A stretch of DNA of 64,000 nucleotides from Rhodoflexus caldus (GTDB lineage: Bacteria; Bacteroidota; Bacteroidia; Cytophagales; Thermoflexibacteraceae). The notes beneath the pieces were generated by a model, which saw only the letters and a program-made list of their open reading frames with translations, had not been told where the DNA came from and did no database searches. The translations under genes and the position numbers were made by a program. The stretch covers positions 372,001 to 436,000 of the forward strand of contig NZ_JAJPRF010000001.1 in the NCBI RefSeq assembly GCF_021206925.1, read 5' to 3'. Every line of letters starts with the position of its first letter. The stretch's first letter is position 1. This document shows positions 8,607-17,049 of the stretch, piece by piece.

Positions 8607-9359
8607 ATGTTAAGCTATCTGCATTACTTGATTTCAGCTAAAACCCTGCACGATATTCATTCACCTTTTGTATTCAAACTACATAACGAGGTAACCCTTG
8701 CAAGTAAGCACTACTACGACTTTGACGAAATCGAAAGATTTTTTCACCCACTAATAACAGATAAATCTATGGTAAGCAACTTAGGCGCGGTTCACGCGTC
8801 TAAGTTTTTTTTTCGCCCTACCGTGGCGCAGATTATCCGAAATTTTGAGCCTTCGCAGCAGATAGCGCACCTGCTCTATAAATTGGCTGATTTCTTTCAC
8901 CCACAAACGATTGCCGTTATGGGGGGCAATGTAGGTTTGGCAACGCGCTACTTGGCCAAAGGCTGGCATAAAAGCCGCCTTGTGAGCATTGAACCTTGCA
9001 AAGACTTGGCACAAATCTCCGACAGCACTGCTCAGGGCTTGCCGCAGTTACGGATTGTGAACACCGACTGGCAATCGGGGGCAGCGGCTATTACAAAAGT
9101 TTTCCCGCAGTTAGATTTTTTATGGCTAAACACGCGTCATGCAGACAGCATGTACACCGCATGGCAAAGTTGCCTGCCTGCGCTGCACAGCGGGAGTGTG
9201 GCAGTATTCCATTTGCGCTATCGGAGCAGCACCATGGAACAAATGTGGCAAAAGGTCATTGCCGATGAGCGCGTGCGTTTCAGCATTGACCTTTGGGAAA
9301 CAGGCTTGGTTTTTATGGACGAAAAGCAGCCTAAGCAACATTTTGTTTTGCGTCGGTAA
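8607..9359 (+). CDS. Class I SAM-dependent methyltransferase
   Basis: A 250-residue protein. Its centre has a degenerate SAM-binding motif I (TIAVMGGNVGLATRYLA, about residues 97-112), then an acidic residue ending the second strand (VSIEPCKDL), and a DFLWLN strand near residue 170 matching later Rossmann-like motifs. The N-terminus (YLHYLISAKTLHDIHSPFVF) is typical of a Bacteroidota group of such enzymes next to housekeeping genes. The substrate is unknown. It starts 43 bases after apaG and may be cotranscribed. Its TAA directly abuts the stop of the convergent groES-like gene, leaving no room for a terminator between them. Confidence 0.75.
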   Translation: MLSYLHYLISAKTLHDIHSPFVFKLHNEVTLASKHYYDFDEIERFFHPLITDKSMVSNLGAVHASKFFFRPTVAQIIRNFEPSQQIAHLLYKLADFFHPQTIAVMGGNVGLATRYLAKGWHKSRLVSIEPCKDLAQISDSTAQGLPQLRIVNTDWQSGAAAITKVFPQLDFLWLNTRHADSMYTAWQSCLPALHSGSVAVFHLRYRSSTMEQMWQKVIADERVRFSIDLWETGLVFMDEKQPKQHFVLRR

Positions 9360-9773
9360 TCAACCGAACAAGTCGGGGTCGCGTTCCAGCAAAAGGATGG
9401 CGTGTTGCGGTACGATGAAATAGCGCTGCCCGCCATACATAACCTCATAAGCCGATTTTTGCAAAAAGATGGCCAAGTCGCCTTCTTTGGCTTGCAACGG
9501 AATGTATTTAACTTTTTCCCCGGGTTCTTTCCATGGTTCGTCTTCATCGGTAGGCAGCGGAATAGGGATGCCGGGGCCTACTTTCATAACATAACCGCTT
9601 TGCACGCGTTCGTTCTCCTGTACGCTTGGCGGCAGGTAAAGGCCGCTTTCAGTACGGTCGGCAGGCGATTTGGGTTTAATCAGCACACGGTCGCCTACTA
9701 CAATGATTTTATCTAAGTTTACTTCCGCCGTTGTCATAGAAGGGGTTGGGGCGATATTTGTTAAGTCAATCAT
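9360..9773 (-). CDS. Orphan GroES-like (Cpn10) co-chaperone
   Basis: A 137-residue Cpn10-fold protein. VVGDRVLIKPKSPADRTESG matches the GroES start, followed by a mobile-loop-like stretch with the tripeptide LYL before PPSVQENERVQSGYVMKVGPG. The C-terminal part (EGDLAIFLQKSAYEV, YFIVPQHAILLLERD) corresponds to the dome and final strands of GroES. It is longer than GroES (about 97 residues) owing to an N-terminal extension and an insertion rich in acidic and proline residues (PLPTDEDEPWKEPGEK). No groEL adjoins it. The ATG giving MIDLTN is preferred; the frame continues upstream but that part is unlike Cpn10. A 12-bp perfect palindrome lies just upstream of the start. Confidence 0.8.
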   Translation of the reverse strand: MIDLTNIAPTPSMTTAEVNLDKIIVVGDRVLIKPKSPADRTESGLYLPPSVQENERVQSGYVMKVGPGIPIPLPTDEDEPWKEPGEKVKYIPLQAKEGDLAIFLQKSAYEVMYGGQRYFIVPQHAILLLERDPDLFG

Positions 9774-9778
9774 TGGTT

Positions 9779-9790
9779 GTATAATTATAC
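9779..9790. repeat. Perfect 12-bp palindrome upstream of the groES-like gene
   Basis: GTATAATTATAC is self-complementary and ends five bases before the start codon of the leftward GroES-like gene. It could be a binding site for a dimeric regulator, or an AT-rich chance palindrome. Confidence 0.4.
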
Positions 9791-9894
9791 TTTTGAACAC
9801 CAATTGCGTTCCTGACTGATTGAAAAACTGTTTTTGATGCGATTGGTTTTCTAACCACAATAATACCACAACCCGCAAACTGACAAAAAGTCAT

Positions 9895-10911
9895 ATGACA
9901 GAGCCGCTTTTGGAATGTATCCCTAATTTTTCGGAAGGGCGCGATGAACAAGTGATTCGCGCTATTGCAGCTTCTATCACTTCGGTAGCGGCAGTAAAAT
10001 TATTGGAAATAGATTCGGGTTATGATGCCAATCGGACGGTAATGACTTTTGTAGGCACTCCCGAAGCAGTTTGTGAAGCGGCTTTTCGGGCAATGGCAAC
10101 GGCAGCCAACCTGATAGATATGCGCCGCCATCGCGGAGCGCACCCACGCATAGGCGCTACGGACGTATGCCCGCTGGTGCCGTTGCACCATGTGAGCATG
10201 GAAGAAACCGTACAGTTAGCGCACCGACTTGCCCGACGAGTGGGCAGCGAACTGCAAATTCCGGTGTATTGCTATGAGTATGCGGCCACATCGGAAGAAC
10301 GCCGCAGCCTGCCGTTTTTGCGCAAAGGAGAATATGAAGGGCTGGCGCGCCGCATGTTGCATTTTAAACCCGACTTCGGCCCTAAAACGTTTCAGCCCAA
10401 ACCGGGGGCTACGGTAATCGGTGCGCGCAAAATTCTGGTGGCGTGGAATTGCAACCTTGCAACCAAAGATATAGCCATTGCCAAATCAATTGCGGCCGAG
10501 GTGCGCACTTCGGGGCGCAAGTTACCCGGCAACTCTTATCCCGAAAAGCAGTTTATTCCGGGCAGGTTGCCCGCCGTGCGTGCCATTGGCTGGCTGATGC
10601 CCGAATACGACTGTGTACAGGTTTCTACCAATCTGATAGATATTGATGTTACGCCCATTCATACGGCTTATGAAGAAATCAGCAAAACGGCACTTCGCTA
10701 CGGCACAAGAGTTACAGGCTCCGAATTGGTGGGGCTGATTCCCTTGAAAGCTATGCTGGAAGCAGGCCGTTACTTTTTTGCGAAGGACAAACAGCCTGTA
10801 CCCAACGATGAAGGCGCACTCATTGCCAAAGCCGTACAAAGTATGGGGCTGGATGAACTGCGGCCTTTTGAACCCGACAAGAAGATTATTGAGTATGCCA
10901 TGAAACGTTAG
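9895..10911 (+). CDS. ftcD: Glutamate formimidoyltransferase
   Basis: The enzyme transfers the formimino group of N-formimino-L-glutamate to tetrahydrofolate, the last step of one route of histidine degradation. The 338 residues cover the two formiminotransferase subdomains: LLECIPNFSEGRD at residues 4-16 and RRHRGAHPRIGATDVCPLVPL near residue 77 are family signatures. The cyclodeaminase domain found in mammalian FTCD is absent, as in many bacteria. Histidine ammonia-lyase is encoded in this window but 37 kb away; hutU and hutI are not seen. The gene is divergent from the GroES-like gene and stands alone. Confidence 0.93.
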   Translation: MTEPLLECIPNFSEGRDEQVIRAIAASITSVAAVKLLEIDSGYDANRTVMTFVGTPEAVCEAAFRAMATAANLIDMRRHRGAHPRIGATDVCPLVPLHHVSMEETVQLAHRLARRVGSELQIPVYCYEYAATSEERRSLPFLRKGEYEGLARRMLHFKPDFGPKTFQPKPGATVIGARKILVAWNCNLATKDIAIAKSIAAEVRTSGRKLPGNSYPEKQFIPGRLPAVRAIGWLMPEYDCVQVSTNLIDIDVTPIHTAYEEISKTALRYGTRVTGSELVGLIPLKAMLEAGRYFFAKDKQPVPNDEGALIAKAVQSMGLDELRPFEPDKKIIEYAMKR

Positions 10912-10935
10912 CAGCCTATGCGCCCTTTCTACGAT

Positions 10936-11835
10936 TCATTTTTTCAACCATAAAACAACTTTGCGCCCCATCAGAAACTTGGCCAAGAGGGTTAGCTGCG
11001 GCCAATTGATTCCCAACAGGCGGATGGCTTGCAACATATAGCGGATGCTGTCTCTGTAACGGTGGTCTAAGTAGCTGTGAATGGCACAGAATCGGTAGGT
11101 GTTGCCCCACAGAAGTGCTTTTTCCTGCTCACTGAGCGTTGTTTGGGAAATAATAAACTCCGTAGCTGCTATACGTCCGGCGATAACGTGGCTGTGGTTG
11201 GTCATGGAGCGGTTGTTATGCACAACTACCACATTGGTAACTTCATCTATCAGCAGCAATTGGCGACGGCGGTAGTTCAAAAGGTGAAAAATCCAGTCTT
11301 CGCAAAAGTTGAACTGCGGCGGAAAGAGGTGAATATCAGGGCATTCTTTTCGCACGCACACAAATATACCTACCGGATTGCCGCTCAGAAATAGGCGGTA
11401 GTCATACCTCCCCCCTGCCAGTTGATTGATTTCATCTTCTGCAATGCCTTCATCGGTTTGCAGCACAAATTTGGTAGCCAGAAAGCACACATCGGGGTTT
11501 TCGGTAATGGCACGGGCAAGCGTTGCCAAGTGGTTGGGCTTCATCAGGTCGTCCGAATCATGAAAAACCACGTAGCGACCTTTGGCCAGCAAGAAGCCCG
11601 TATTGCGGGCAATAGAGCGTTCTTCATTTTTCTTGCGATGGTAGCGGATGCGCTCATCACGCCGCAACCACTGCTGCATTAGCTGCAGGGTATCGTCAGT
11701 ACTGCCGTCATCTATCAGTAAAAGTTCAAAATCTGCATAGGTTTGCGCCAGAATGGTTTCCAACACCTGCGGCAAAAAGTCGGCACGGTTATAAGCCGGT
11801 ATCACAACGGAAAAAAGTGGGGTTGGAGCAGGCAT
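10936..11835 (-). CDS. Family 2 glycosyltransferase
   Basis: A 299-residue GT-A enzyme. FSVVIPAYNRADFL (residues 8-21) and LLIDDGSTDDT give the nucleotide-sugar binding start, and VVFHDSDDLMKPNH supplies the metal-binding DxD-type motif near residue 93. The C-terminal third lacks membrane helices and ends with a basic tail (GRKVVLWLKK). Acceptor and sugar cannot be predicted; family 2 members of this length usually decorate surface glycans. It lies tail to tail with ftcD and 17 bases downstream of the Rpn nuclease on the same strand, with no other polysaccharide genes around it. Confidence 0.87.
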   Translation of the reverse strand: MPAPTPLFSVVIPAYNRADFLPQVLETILAQTYADFELLLIDDGSTDDTLQLMQQWLRRDERIRYHRKKNEERSIARNTGFLLAKGRYVVFHDSDDLMKPNHLATLARAITENPDVCFLATKFVLQTDEGIAEDEINQLAGGRYDYRLFLSGNPVGIFVCVRKECPDIHLFPPQFNFCEDWIFHLLNYRRRQLLLIDEVTNVVVVHNNRSMTNHSHVIAGRIAATEFIISQTTLSEQEKALLWGNTYRFCAIHSYLDHRYRDSIRYMLQAIRLLGINWPQLTLLAKFLMGRKVVLWLKK

Positions 11836-11852
11836 GTCCGTCAGTTATTTTC

Positions 11853-12722
11853 TTATGGGTTAATTTTCCGAAGGATTTCCGTTACTCTCTCTGCACTGAT
11901 GCCGACCTGTGAGGCAATTTCGTCTGTTGTTTTCCCTTCTTTACGTAGATTAAACACTTGGAGAACAATCTCAATACCTTGTTCAACCCCCTCTTCCCTT
12001 GTCGTATCCAGAGAGTTTTTTAAATCTCTGTACGATTTCAAGCTGTCTTCGTAAGCCTCTGCCTCTTGGCGGCTGAATCGTGCGATTTCGGCTAATTCAA
12101 ACAGTTTCAGGAAAACCCCCTCACGCAACTCATCAGGCACTCTGTTGAGTTTATTCAAGTTCCGAAGTACATACATCCACTTATCAAAGCGCGTAGTCAG
12201 CTCCGTTAGCGGCTTGCTGAATTTGGGCATTTCCAAATAAATAAACGTGAGTTTATCATAAAATACTTTGCACGTTTCTATGTCGGTAAGTTTGACATCA
12301 TAACGGAATTTATCCGGTTCGGCTTTGTCTTCATCAAACACAAAGTCAAGAATGGCAACGGTATAAACAGCATTGAGTTCAAAATTCCAGTCAGAACCGC
12401 GCTGTGCCTGTTCGCGGATGGGGAAGGTGGAGTAGTAAACTGTTCGGTCTTTGAAAAACTTCTGCTTGGTTTTTTGCAGTTCTACGATGAACTTTTCGCC
12501 GCGCTCGTTTTCGCAATACAAGTCAAATATCGCCCGCCTGTCGTCTTCGCTGCCGCCTAATCGGTCAGATTTCAAGTAGGTAAGACTTACGATTCTGCCT
12601 TGTTCCTGCTTCAACAATTCATTGAGAAAATCCAGCAACAACTCCTTGCTCGGCTCTTCGCCAAAGAGTCGCTTGAAACCGTAATCGGTAAACGGATTGA
12701 CATATTTTTCTGCAAATTCCAT
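11853..12722 (-). CDS. Rpn family recombination-promoting nuclease / PD-(D/E)XK transposase-like protein
   Basis: A 289-residue member of the Rpn/PDDEXK family. It begins with the hallmark YVNPFTDYGFKRLFG and continues ELLLDFLNELL. The nuclease core is IFDLYCENERGEKFIVELQK, carrying the Asp and the E-x-Q of the PD-(D/E)XK fold (about residues 70-92). The C-terminus has a helix-turn-helix-like segment (GKTTDEIASQVGISAERV). Rpn proteins promote RecA-independent recombination in E. coli and often occur in many copies per genome. No terminal inverted repeats were seen. The ATG at MEFAEKYV is preferred over a GTG four codons earlier because family members start there. Confidence 0.85.
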   Translation of the reverse strand: MEFAEKYVNPFTDYGFKRLFGEEPSKELLLDFLNELLKQEQGRIVSLTYLKSDRLGGSEDDRRAIFDLYCENERGEKFIVELQKTKQKFFKDRTVYYSTFPIREQAQRGSDWNFELNAVYTVAILDFVFDEDKAEPDKFRYDVKLTDIETCKVFYDKLTFIYLEMPKFSKPLTELTTRFDKWMYVLRNLNKLNRVPDELREGVFLKLFELAEIARFSRQEAEAYEDSLKSYRDLKNSLDTTREEGVEQGIEIVLQVFNLRKEGKTTDEIASQVGISAERVTEILRKINP

Positions 12723-12859
12723 TGTATCTTCCACGGAAAAGAATGGTCAAACGTTGTCCATCAGCAATATTTGAGTAGTTTTTCAGACTTGGTCAGTCAT
12801 TTGATGTATGTTTGACCGGCCAACGAACGCATAACAAAGTTTCAAAATAATTTTAAGAT

Positions 12860-14500
12860 ATGCTACGAATCTATTGCCTCATTGCGCTGCTCTTATTTGG
12901 GCATACAACTTTTGCCCGGCAAAGACTCTACACCCGTGCCGATACGCTTCGCGGAACATTGCTGCCCGAGCGCGCCTGCTACGATGTAACCTATTACGAC
13001 CTAAACCTGAAAGTAAAACCCGCGGAGAAGGCCATTGCAGGCTATAATGCGATTACCTTCCGCGCCGTGCAAGATTTCAGTATCATGCAAGTGGACTTGG
13101 CTGCCAATATGGTAATTGACCGCATTTTATACGAGGAATATCAGGTGCGGTTTCGTCGTGATGGCAATGCGATATTTATCAATCTGAATAAGACTGTTCC
13201 GGCAGGTAAAACAGGCACAGTAAAAATTTACTATCAGGGGCAGCCTCGCATAGCACCCAACCCACCGTGGGACGGCGGCTTTTCATGGGAAAAAGATAAA
13301 CAAGGGCGCCCTTGGATTGGTGTGAGTTGCGAGGGCTTAGGGGCAAGCACTTGGTGGCCTTGCAAAGACCACCCCTCCGACGAGCCGGACAGTATGCGCA
13401 TCTACTGCGAAGTACCCGAGCCGCTTATGTGCGTAGCTAACGGCAATCTTTCGGGAGTGGTAAGTGCGCCGGGCAATTACAAAGGGTATGACTGGCGCGT
13501 CAGCTATCCTATCAACAACTATAACGTAACACTGAACATTGCCCACTACGCGCATTTGGAGGATGAATATACGGCTGCCGACGGAGAAAAATTGGCAGTG
13601 GATTATTACATCTTGGACTATAACAAGGACAAAGCAAAAAAGCATTTTGAACAGGTAAAACCCATGCTCGCCTGTTTTGAAAAACGTTTTGGCAAATATC
13701 CCTTCTGGCGCGATGGCTTTGCATTAGTGGAAACCCCTTACTGGGGCATGGAGCATCAGAGTGCTGTGGCTTACGGCAATAATTATCGCAATAATGAGTT
13801 TGACTTTGACTTTATCATTATTCACGAAAGCGCACATGAGTATTTTGGCAACAGCCTGAGCGCAAAAGACCACGCAGAGTTATGGATTCACGAATCGTTT
13901 ACTACCTACGCCGAGGTACTCTATCTGGAATGTTTGACGGGCAGCACCGAAAAAACGATTGAATACCTCAAAAAGCAGCGCATCCGCATCCGCAACTTAG
14001 ACCCGATGGTAGGGCAGTTTGGCATTAACTACAACTACTGGCGCGATTCCGACATTTACTTTAAAGGCACTTGGATGTTACATTCTATCCGCCACACCAT
14101 CGCCAACGATACACTTTGGTACAATACCATCTACGACTTTGCGCAACAATTCCGCATTCAGAGTCTTTCTACCGATGAAGTGATTGCGTTTTTCAACAAG
14201 CGTACCCGCAAGAATCTGACCCCGATTTTCCGTCAGTATCTGTTCCATACACAGGTGCCGCAGTTAGAGTACAAGTGGGAGCAGAAGGGTAAAAAAACAA
14301 TCCTCAGCTACCGATGGAATGCGGCAGAAAAGGATTTTAACATGCCGGTATGGGTGCGCACCAACAAGGCCGCCGATTGGGTGAAAATATTCCCCAAGGC
14401 TCAATGGCAAACCCTGACCGATAGGAAAAACAAACAGCCCGACCTGCAATTCAATACCGACTTGATGTATTTCAAGCCGGTAGAAGCAGTCAGCAGATAA
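12860..14500 (+). CDS. Secreted M1 family zinc aminopeptidase (short form)
   Basis: A 546-residue exported gluzincin. The signal peptide covers residues 1-19 (MLRIYCLIALLLFGHTTFA). The zinc site is HESAH at 322-326 with the third ligand Glu345, exactly the HExxH-X18-E spacing of M1 peptidases. A WWPCKDHPSDEPDSMRI stretch and GMEHQSAVAYG (the exopeptidase GxMEN-like motif, here GMEHQ) precede it. The protein ends shortly after the catalytic domain, so the ERAP-like C-terminal helical domain is missing. It probably trims peptides in the periplasm. A TATGTTTG box lies about 50 bases upstream of the ATG. It is convergent with ppsA. Confidence 0.9.
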   Translation: MLRIYCLIALLLFGHTTFARQRLYTRADTLRGTLLPERACYDVTYYDLNLKVKPAEKAIAGYNAITFRAVQDFSIMQVDLAANMVIDRILYEEYQVRFRRDGNAIFINLNKTVPAGKTGTVKIYYQGQPRIAPNPPWDGGFSWEKDKQGRPWIGVSCEGLGASTWWPCKDHPSDEPDSMRIYCEVPEPLMCVANGNLSGVVSAPGNYKGYDWRVSYPINNYNVTLNIAHYAHLEDEYTAADGEKLAVDYYILDYNKDKAKKHFEQVKPMLACFEKRFGKYPFWRDGFALVETPYWGMEHQSAVAYGNNYRNNEFDFDFIIIHESAHEYFGNSLSAKDHAELWIHESFTTYAEVLYLECLTGSTEKTIEYLKKQRIRIRNLDPMVGQFGINYNYWRDSDIYFKGTWMLHSIRHTIANDTLWYNTIYDFAQQFRIQSLSTDEVIAFFNKRTRKNLTPIFRQYLFHTQVPQLEYKWEQKGKKTILSYRWNAAEKDFNMPVWVRTNKAADWVKIFPKAQWQTLTDRKNKQPDLQFNTDLMYFKPVEAVSR

Positions 14501-14511
14501 AATGGCAACAT

Positions 14512-16881
14512 TCAGCGCTGTCGTTGCTCGGCGGCGCTGATGTTTTCAATGCCTTTGAGCAGTGCATCGGGCGTGAATGAAATACTGTCAATGCCTTGCT
14601 CTACCAAAAACTGCGCAAAGGCGGGGTAGTCGCTTGGGGCTTGCCCGCAAAGCCCGATTTTGCGTCCGGCAGCCTTGGCCGCCTGAATTACGGAGGCAAG
14701 CATCGCCCTGACGGCCTCGTTGTTTTCGTCAAATAAATCGTTGATGATGGCAGAGTCGCGGTCTATGCCTAAGGTCAATTGTGTCAGGTCATTAGAGCCG
14801 ATGGAAAACCCGTCAAATATTTCGGCAAACTCCCGTGCCAAAATCACATTGCTGGGGATTTCTGCCATCACATAAACTTCCAGCCCGTTTTTACCGCGCT
14901 CCAAACCGTAGGACTGCATTGTTTCCAATACCTTTTTGCCTTCGGCTATGGTGCGGCAGAACGGAATCATCAGTTTAACGTTGGTCAGTCCCATTTCGTC
15001 TCGGACAATGCGCATGGCTTCGCACTCCAGCCCGAAGCCTTCGCGGTAACGCTCGTGGTAGTAGCGCGACGCCCCCCGAAAGCCCAGCATTGGGTTTTCT
15101 TCTTCGGGTTCAAAAGGTTTTCCGCCGATGAGTTGCGCATATTCGTTGCTTTTGAAGTCGCTCATGCGCACAATCACATCTTTGGGATAAAATGCCGCTG
15201 CCACCATCGCCACCGCTTCGGAAAGTTTTTCAATAAAATACTTTTTCTTATCGCTGTATTGTGCCGTGATGGCCTCAATGGCTTTTTTGTCGTTAAAACT
15301 TGCCAGTTCATGGAATTTGACCAAGGCCATCGGGTGAACGCGGATGCTGTTGGAGATGATGAACTCCATGCGGAGCAACCCCACACCTTTGTTGGGATAG
15401 CGCGCCAAGTGGAACGCGCGGTTGGGGTCTGCCAAAATGAACATTGGCTCGGTACACGTTTCAGGAATTTGCTGAAAATCAATCACTTTTTCTTCCCATT
15501 CCAATTGACCGTCGTACACGTAGCCCTCGTCGCCTTCGGCACAGGAAACAGTAACAATTTGTCCGTCGTGCAGTTTATGGGTAGCATCGCCCGTCCCTAC
15601 CACGGCATGGATGCCCAATTCGCGGGCAACAATAGAGGCATGGCTGGTTCTGCCGCCTTTGTTGGTAACAATGCAAATGGCTTTGCGCAGCAGGGCGTTC
15701 CAATCGGGATTGGTAATGTCGGCCACAATGATGTCGCCCTGTCGTATTTTGCCTGCATCTGCCAGCGAGTGTACGATACATACTCTGCCGCTTGCAATAG
15801 CACTTCCTACGGCTTTTCCTTTGCAAAGCGGTTTGGCCTTGGCGCGCAGCTTGTATTCTTTGATGTTGATGGCCTGTTTTTGTGCGTGTACGGTTTCGGG
15901 GCGTGCCTGAACGATGAACAATTCGCCGGTAATACCATCCTTTGCCCATTCTATGTCCATCGGCATTTGGTAGTGTTGCTCAATGGCATAGCACCAGCGC
16001 CCCAGCATTTCCACATCGGCATTGCTGATGGAATACACGCCGCGCTCCTGTGGTGAGGTTTCTACGTTGGTGATGGGGCGTTCAGTTCCCCGCGAATAAA
16101 TCATCTTGTTTTCCTTTGCGCCTAACTTTCTGCTAATCAGCGCATTTTTACCCTGCGCAACGGAAGGTTTAAATATGTAAAATTCATCGGGATTGACTGC
16201 CCCCTGTACAATATTTTCGCCCAATCCCCAAGCAGAAGTAATATAAATCACCTTGTCAAAACCGCTTTCGGGGTCTAAGGTGAAAGCAACGCCTGCGCTG
16301 CCTTTGTCGGAGCGAACCATGCGCTGCACGCCTACCGAAAGAGCCACGTGCATATGTTCAAAGCCGTTGTCCACGCGATATTTGATGGCGCGGTCGTTAA
16401 AAAGCGAAACATAACAGCGGTGAACGGCTGCTATAACGGCCTCTTCGCCTTGCATGTTTAGAAAACTGTCGTGTTGGCCGGCAAAACTTGCCGTAGGCAG
16501 GTCTTCGGCGGTGGCGCTGCTCCGAACAGCAAACGATAACTCTTCACTACTGCCGAGCGCATTCAGCGAGTGCCGCACTTGCTGTGCAACTGCATCGGGT
16601 ATTTTACCTAAGGCTACCAACTCGCGGCACTTCTGCCCTACCTCGGACAAGTTTTCAAGATGTGCCGTATCTAATTGTGCCAGTGTTTGCGCAAGTTTTT
16701 CTTTCAGGCCGTTTTGCTCTATAAAATACCAATAGGCCTCTGCCGTAACGGCAAAACCGTCGGGAATTTGAATACCCAGCGGCGCGAGTTGATTGAACAT
16801 TTCACCCAAAGAGGCATTTTTACCTCCGACCAGTGCCACATCGGTATTGCGGATGCGGCTGAATGGAATGCAAAAAGTCAT
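14512..16881 (-). CDS. ppsA: Phosphoenolpyruvate synthase
   Basis: The enzyme makes PEP from pyruvate and ATP, yielding AMP and phosphate, for gluconeogenesis. The 789 residues carry the three expected domains: the N-terminal ATP-grasp part (VGGKNASLGEMFNQL; FAVRSSATAEDLPTASFAGQ), the phosphohistidine domain with GGRTSHASIVARELG, and the C-terminal PEP/pyruvate TIM barrel (GVGLLRMEF; IGSNDLTQLTLG; GLCGQAPSDYP). All catalytic elements look intact. A promoter with one mismatch (TTTG-N20-TAGCTTTA) lies upstream between this gene and typA. It is transcribed alone, convergent with the M1 peptidase. Confidence 0.96.
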   Translation of the reverse strand: MTFCIPFSRIRNTDVALVGGKNASLGEMFNQLAPLGIQIPDGFAVTAEAYWYFIEQNGLKEKLAQTLAQLDTAHLENLSEVGQKCRELVALGKIPDAVAQQVRHSLNALGSSEELSFAVRSSATAEDLPTASFAGQHDSFLNMQGEEAVIAAVHRCYVSLFNDRAIKYRVDNGFEHMHVALSVGVQRMVRSDKGSAGVAFTLDPESGFDKVIYITSAWGLGENIVQGAVNPDEFYIFKPSVAQGKNALISRKLGAKENKMIYSRGTERPITNVETSPQERGVYSISNADVEMLGRWCYAIEQHYQMPMDIEWAKDGITGELFIVQARPETVHAQKQAINIKEYKLRAKAKPLCKGKAVGSAIASGRVCIVHSLADAGKIRQGDIIVADITNPDWNALLRKAICIVTNKGGRTSHASIVARELGIHAVVGTGDATHKLHDGQIVTVSCAEGDEGYVYDGQLEWEEKVIDFQQIPETCTEPMFILADPNRAFHLARYPNKGVGLLRMEFIISNSIRVHPMALVKFHELASFNDKKAIEAITAQYSDKKKYFIEKLSEAVAMVAAAFYPKDVIVRMSDFKSNEYAQLIGGKPFEPEEENPMLGFRGASRYYHERYREGFGLECEAMRIVRDEMGLTNVKLMIPFCRTIAEGKKVLETMQSYGLERGKNGLEVYVMAEIPSNVILAREFAEIFDGFSIGSNDLTQLTLGIDRDSAIINDLFDENNEAVRAMLASVIQAAKAAGRKIGLCGQAPSDYPAFAQFLVEQGIDSISFTPDALLKGIENISAAEQRQR

Positions 16882-16912
16882 AATTGTTCCGTATCGTTTG
16901 TTTGTTGGTGAA

Positions 16913-16944
16913 TAAAGCTATAAAAAGTACGGCTGTTGCCCAAA
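16913..16944 (-). promoter_or_regulatory. Probable ppsA promoter
   Basis: On the leftward strand a TTTG (complement of CAAA at 16941-16944) is followed after 20 bases by TAGCTTTA, one mismatch from the Bacteroidota -7 box TAnnTTTG. It lies about 32 bases upstream of the ppsA ATG. Confidence 0.5.
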
Positions 16945-16974
16945 TTTTCACGGAAACTTAATCATTATCAAGGC

Positions 16975-17005
16975 TTTGCGCTTCGGTAGTTTTGACGTAC
17001 CTTTG
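16975..17005 (+). promoter_or_regulatory. typA promoter of the Bacteroidota type
   Basis: TTTG at 16975-16978, a 19-base spacer and TACCTTTG at 16998-17005 match the primary-sigma consensus of this phylum exactly. The predicted 5' leader is about 38-40 bases and contains a short GGGC-AAA-GCCC hairpin. Confidence 0.8.
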
Positions 17006-17049
17006 CGCCTCAATTGAGGGCAAAGCCCTTGTGTATCATTTAGTTTCTT

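Noticed and set aside
11853-12722. Complete insertion sequence around the Rpn-type gene.
   Set aside because: No terminal inverted repeats or target duplications could be seen at either side; the protein alone does not make an IS.
14779-16056. A 425-codon open frame antisense to ppsA.
   Set aside because: It is the mirror of a secure, full-length gene; its translation is Cys/His/Phe-rich without any domain. Similar antisense frames of about 400 codons occur opposite proS, the CusA-like gene and mutS, so it reflects codon bias.
16975-17049. Riboswitch or regulatory leader before typA.
   Set aside because: The leader is only about 40 bases with one small hairpin, too short for a known riboswitch.
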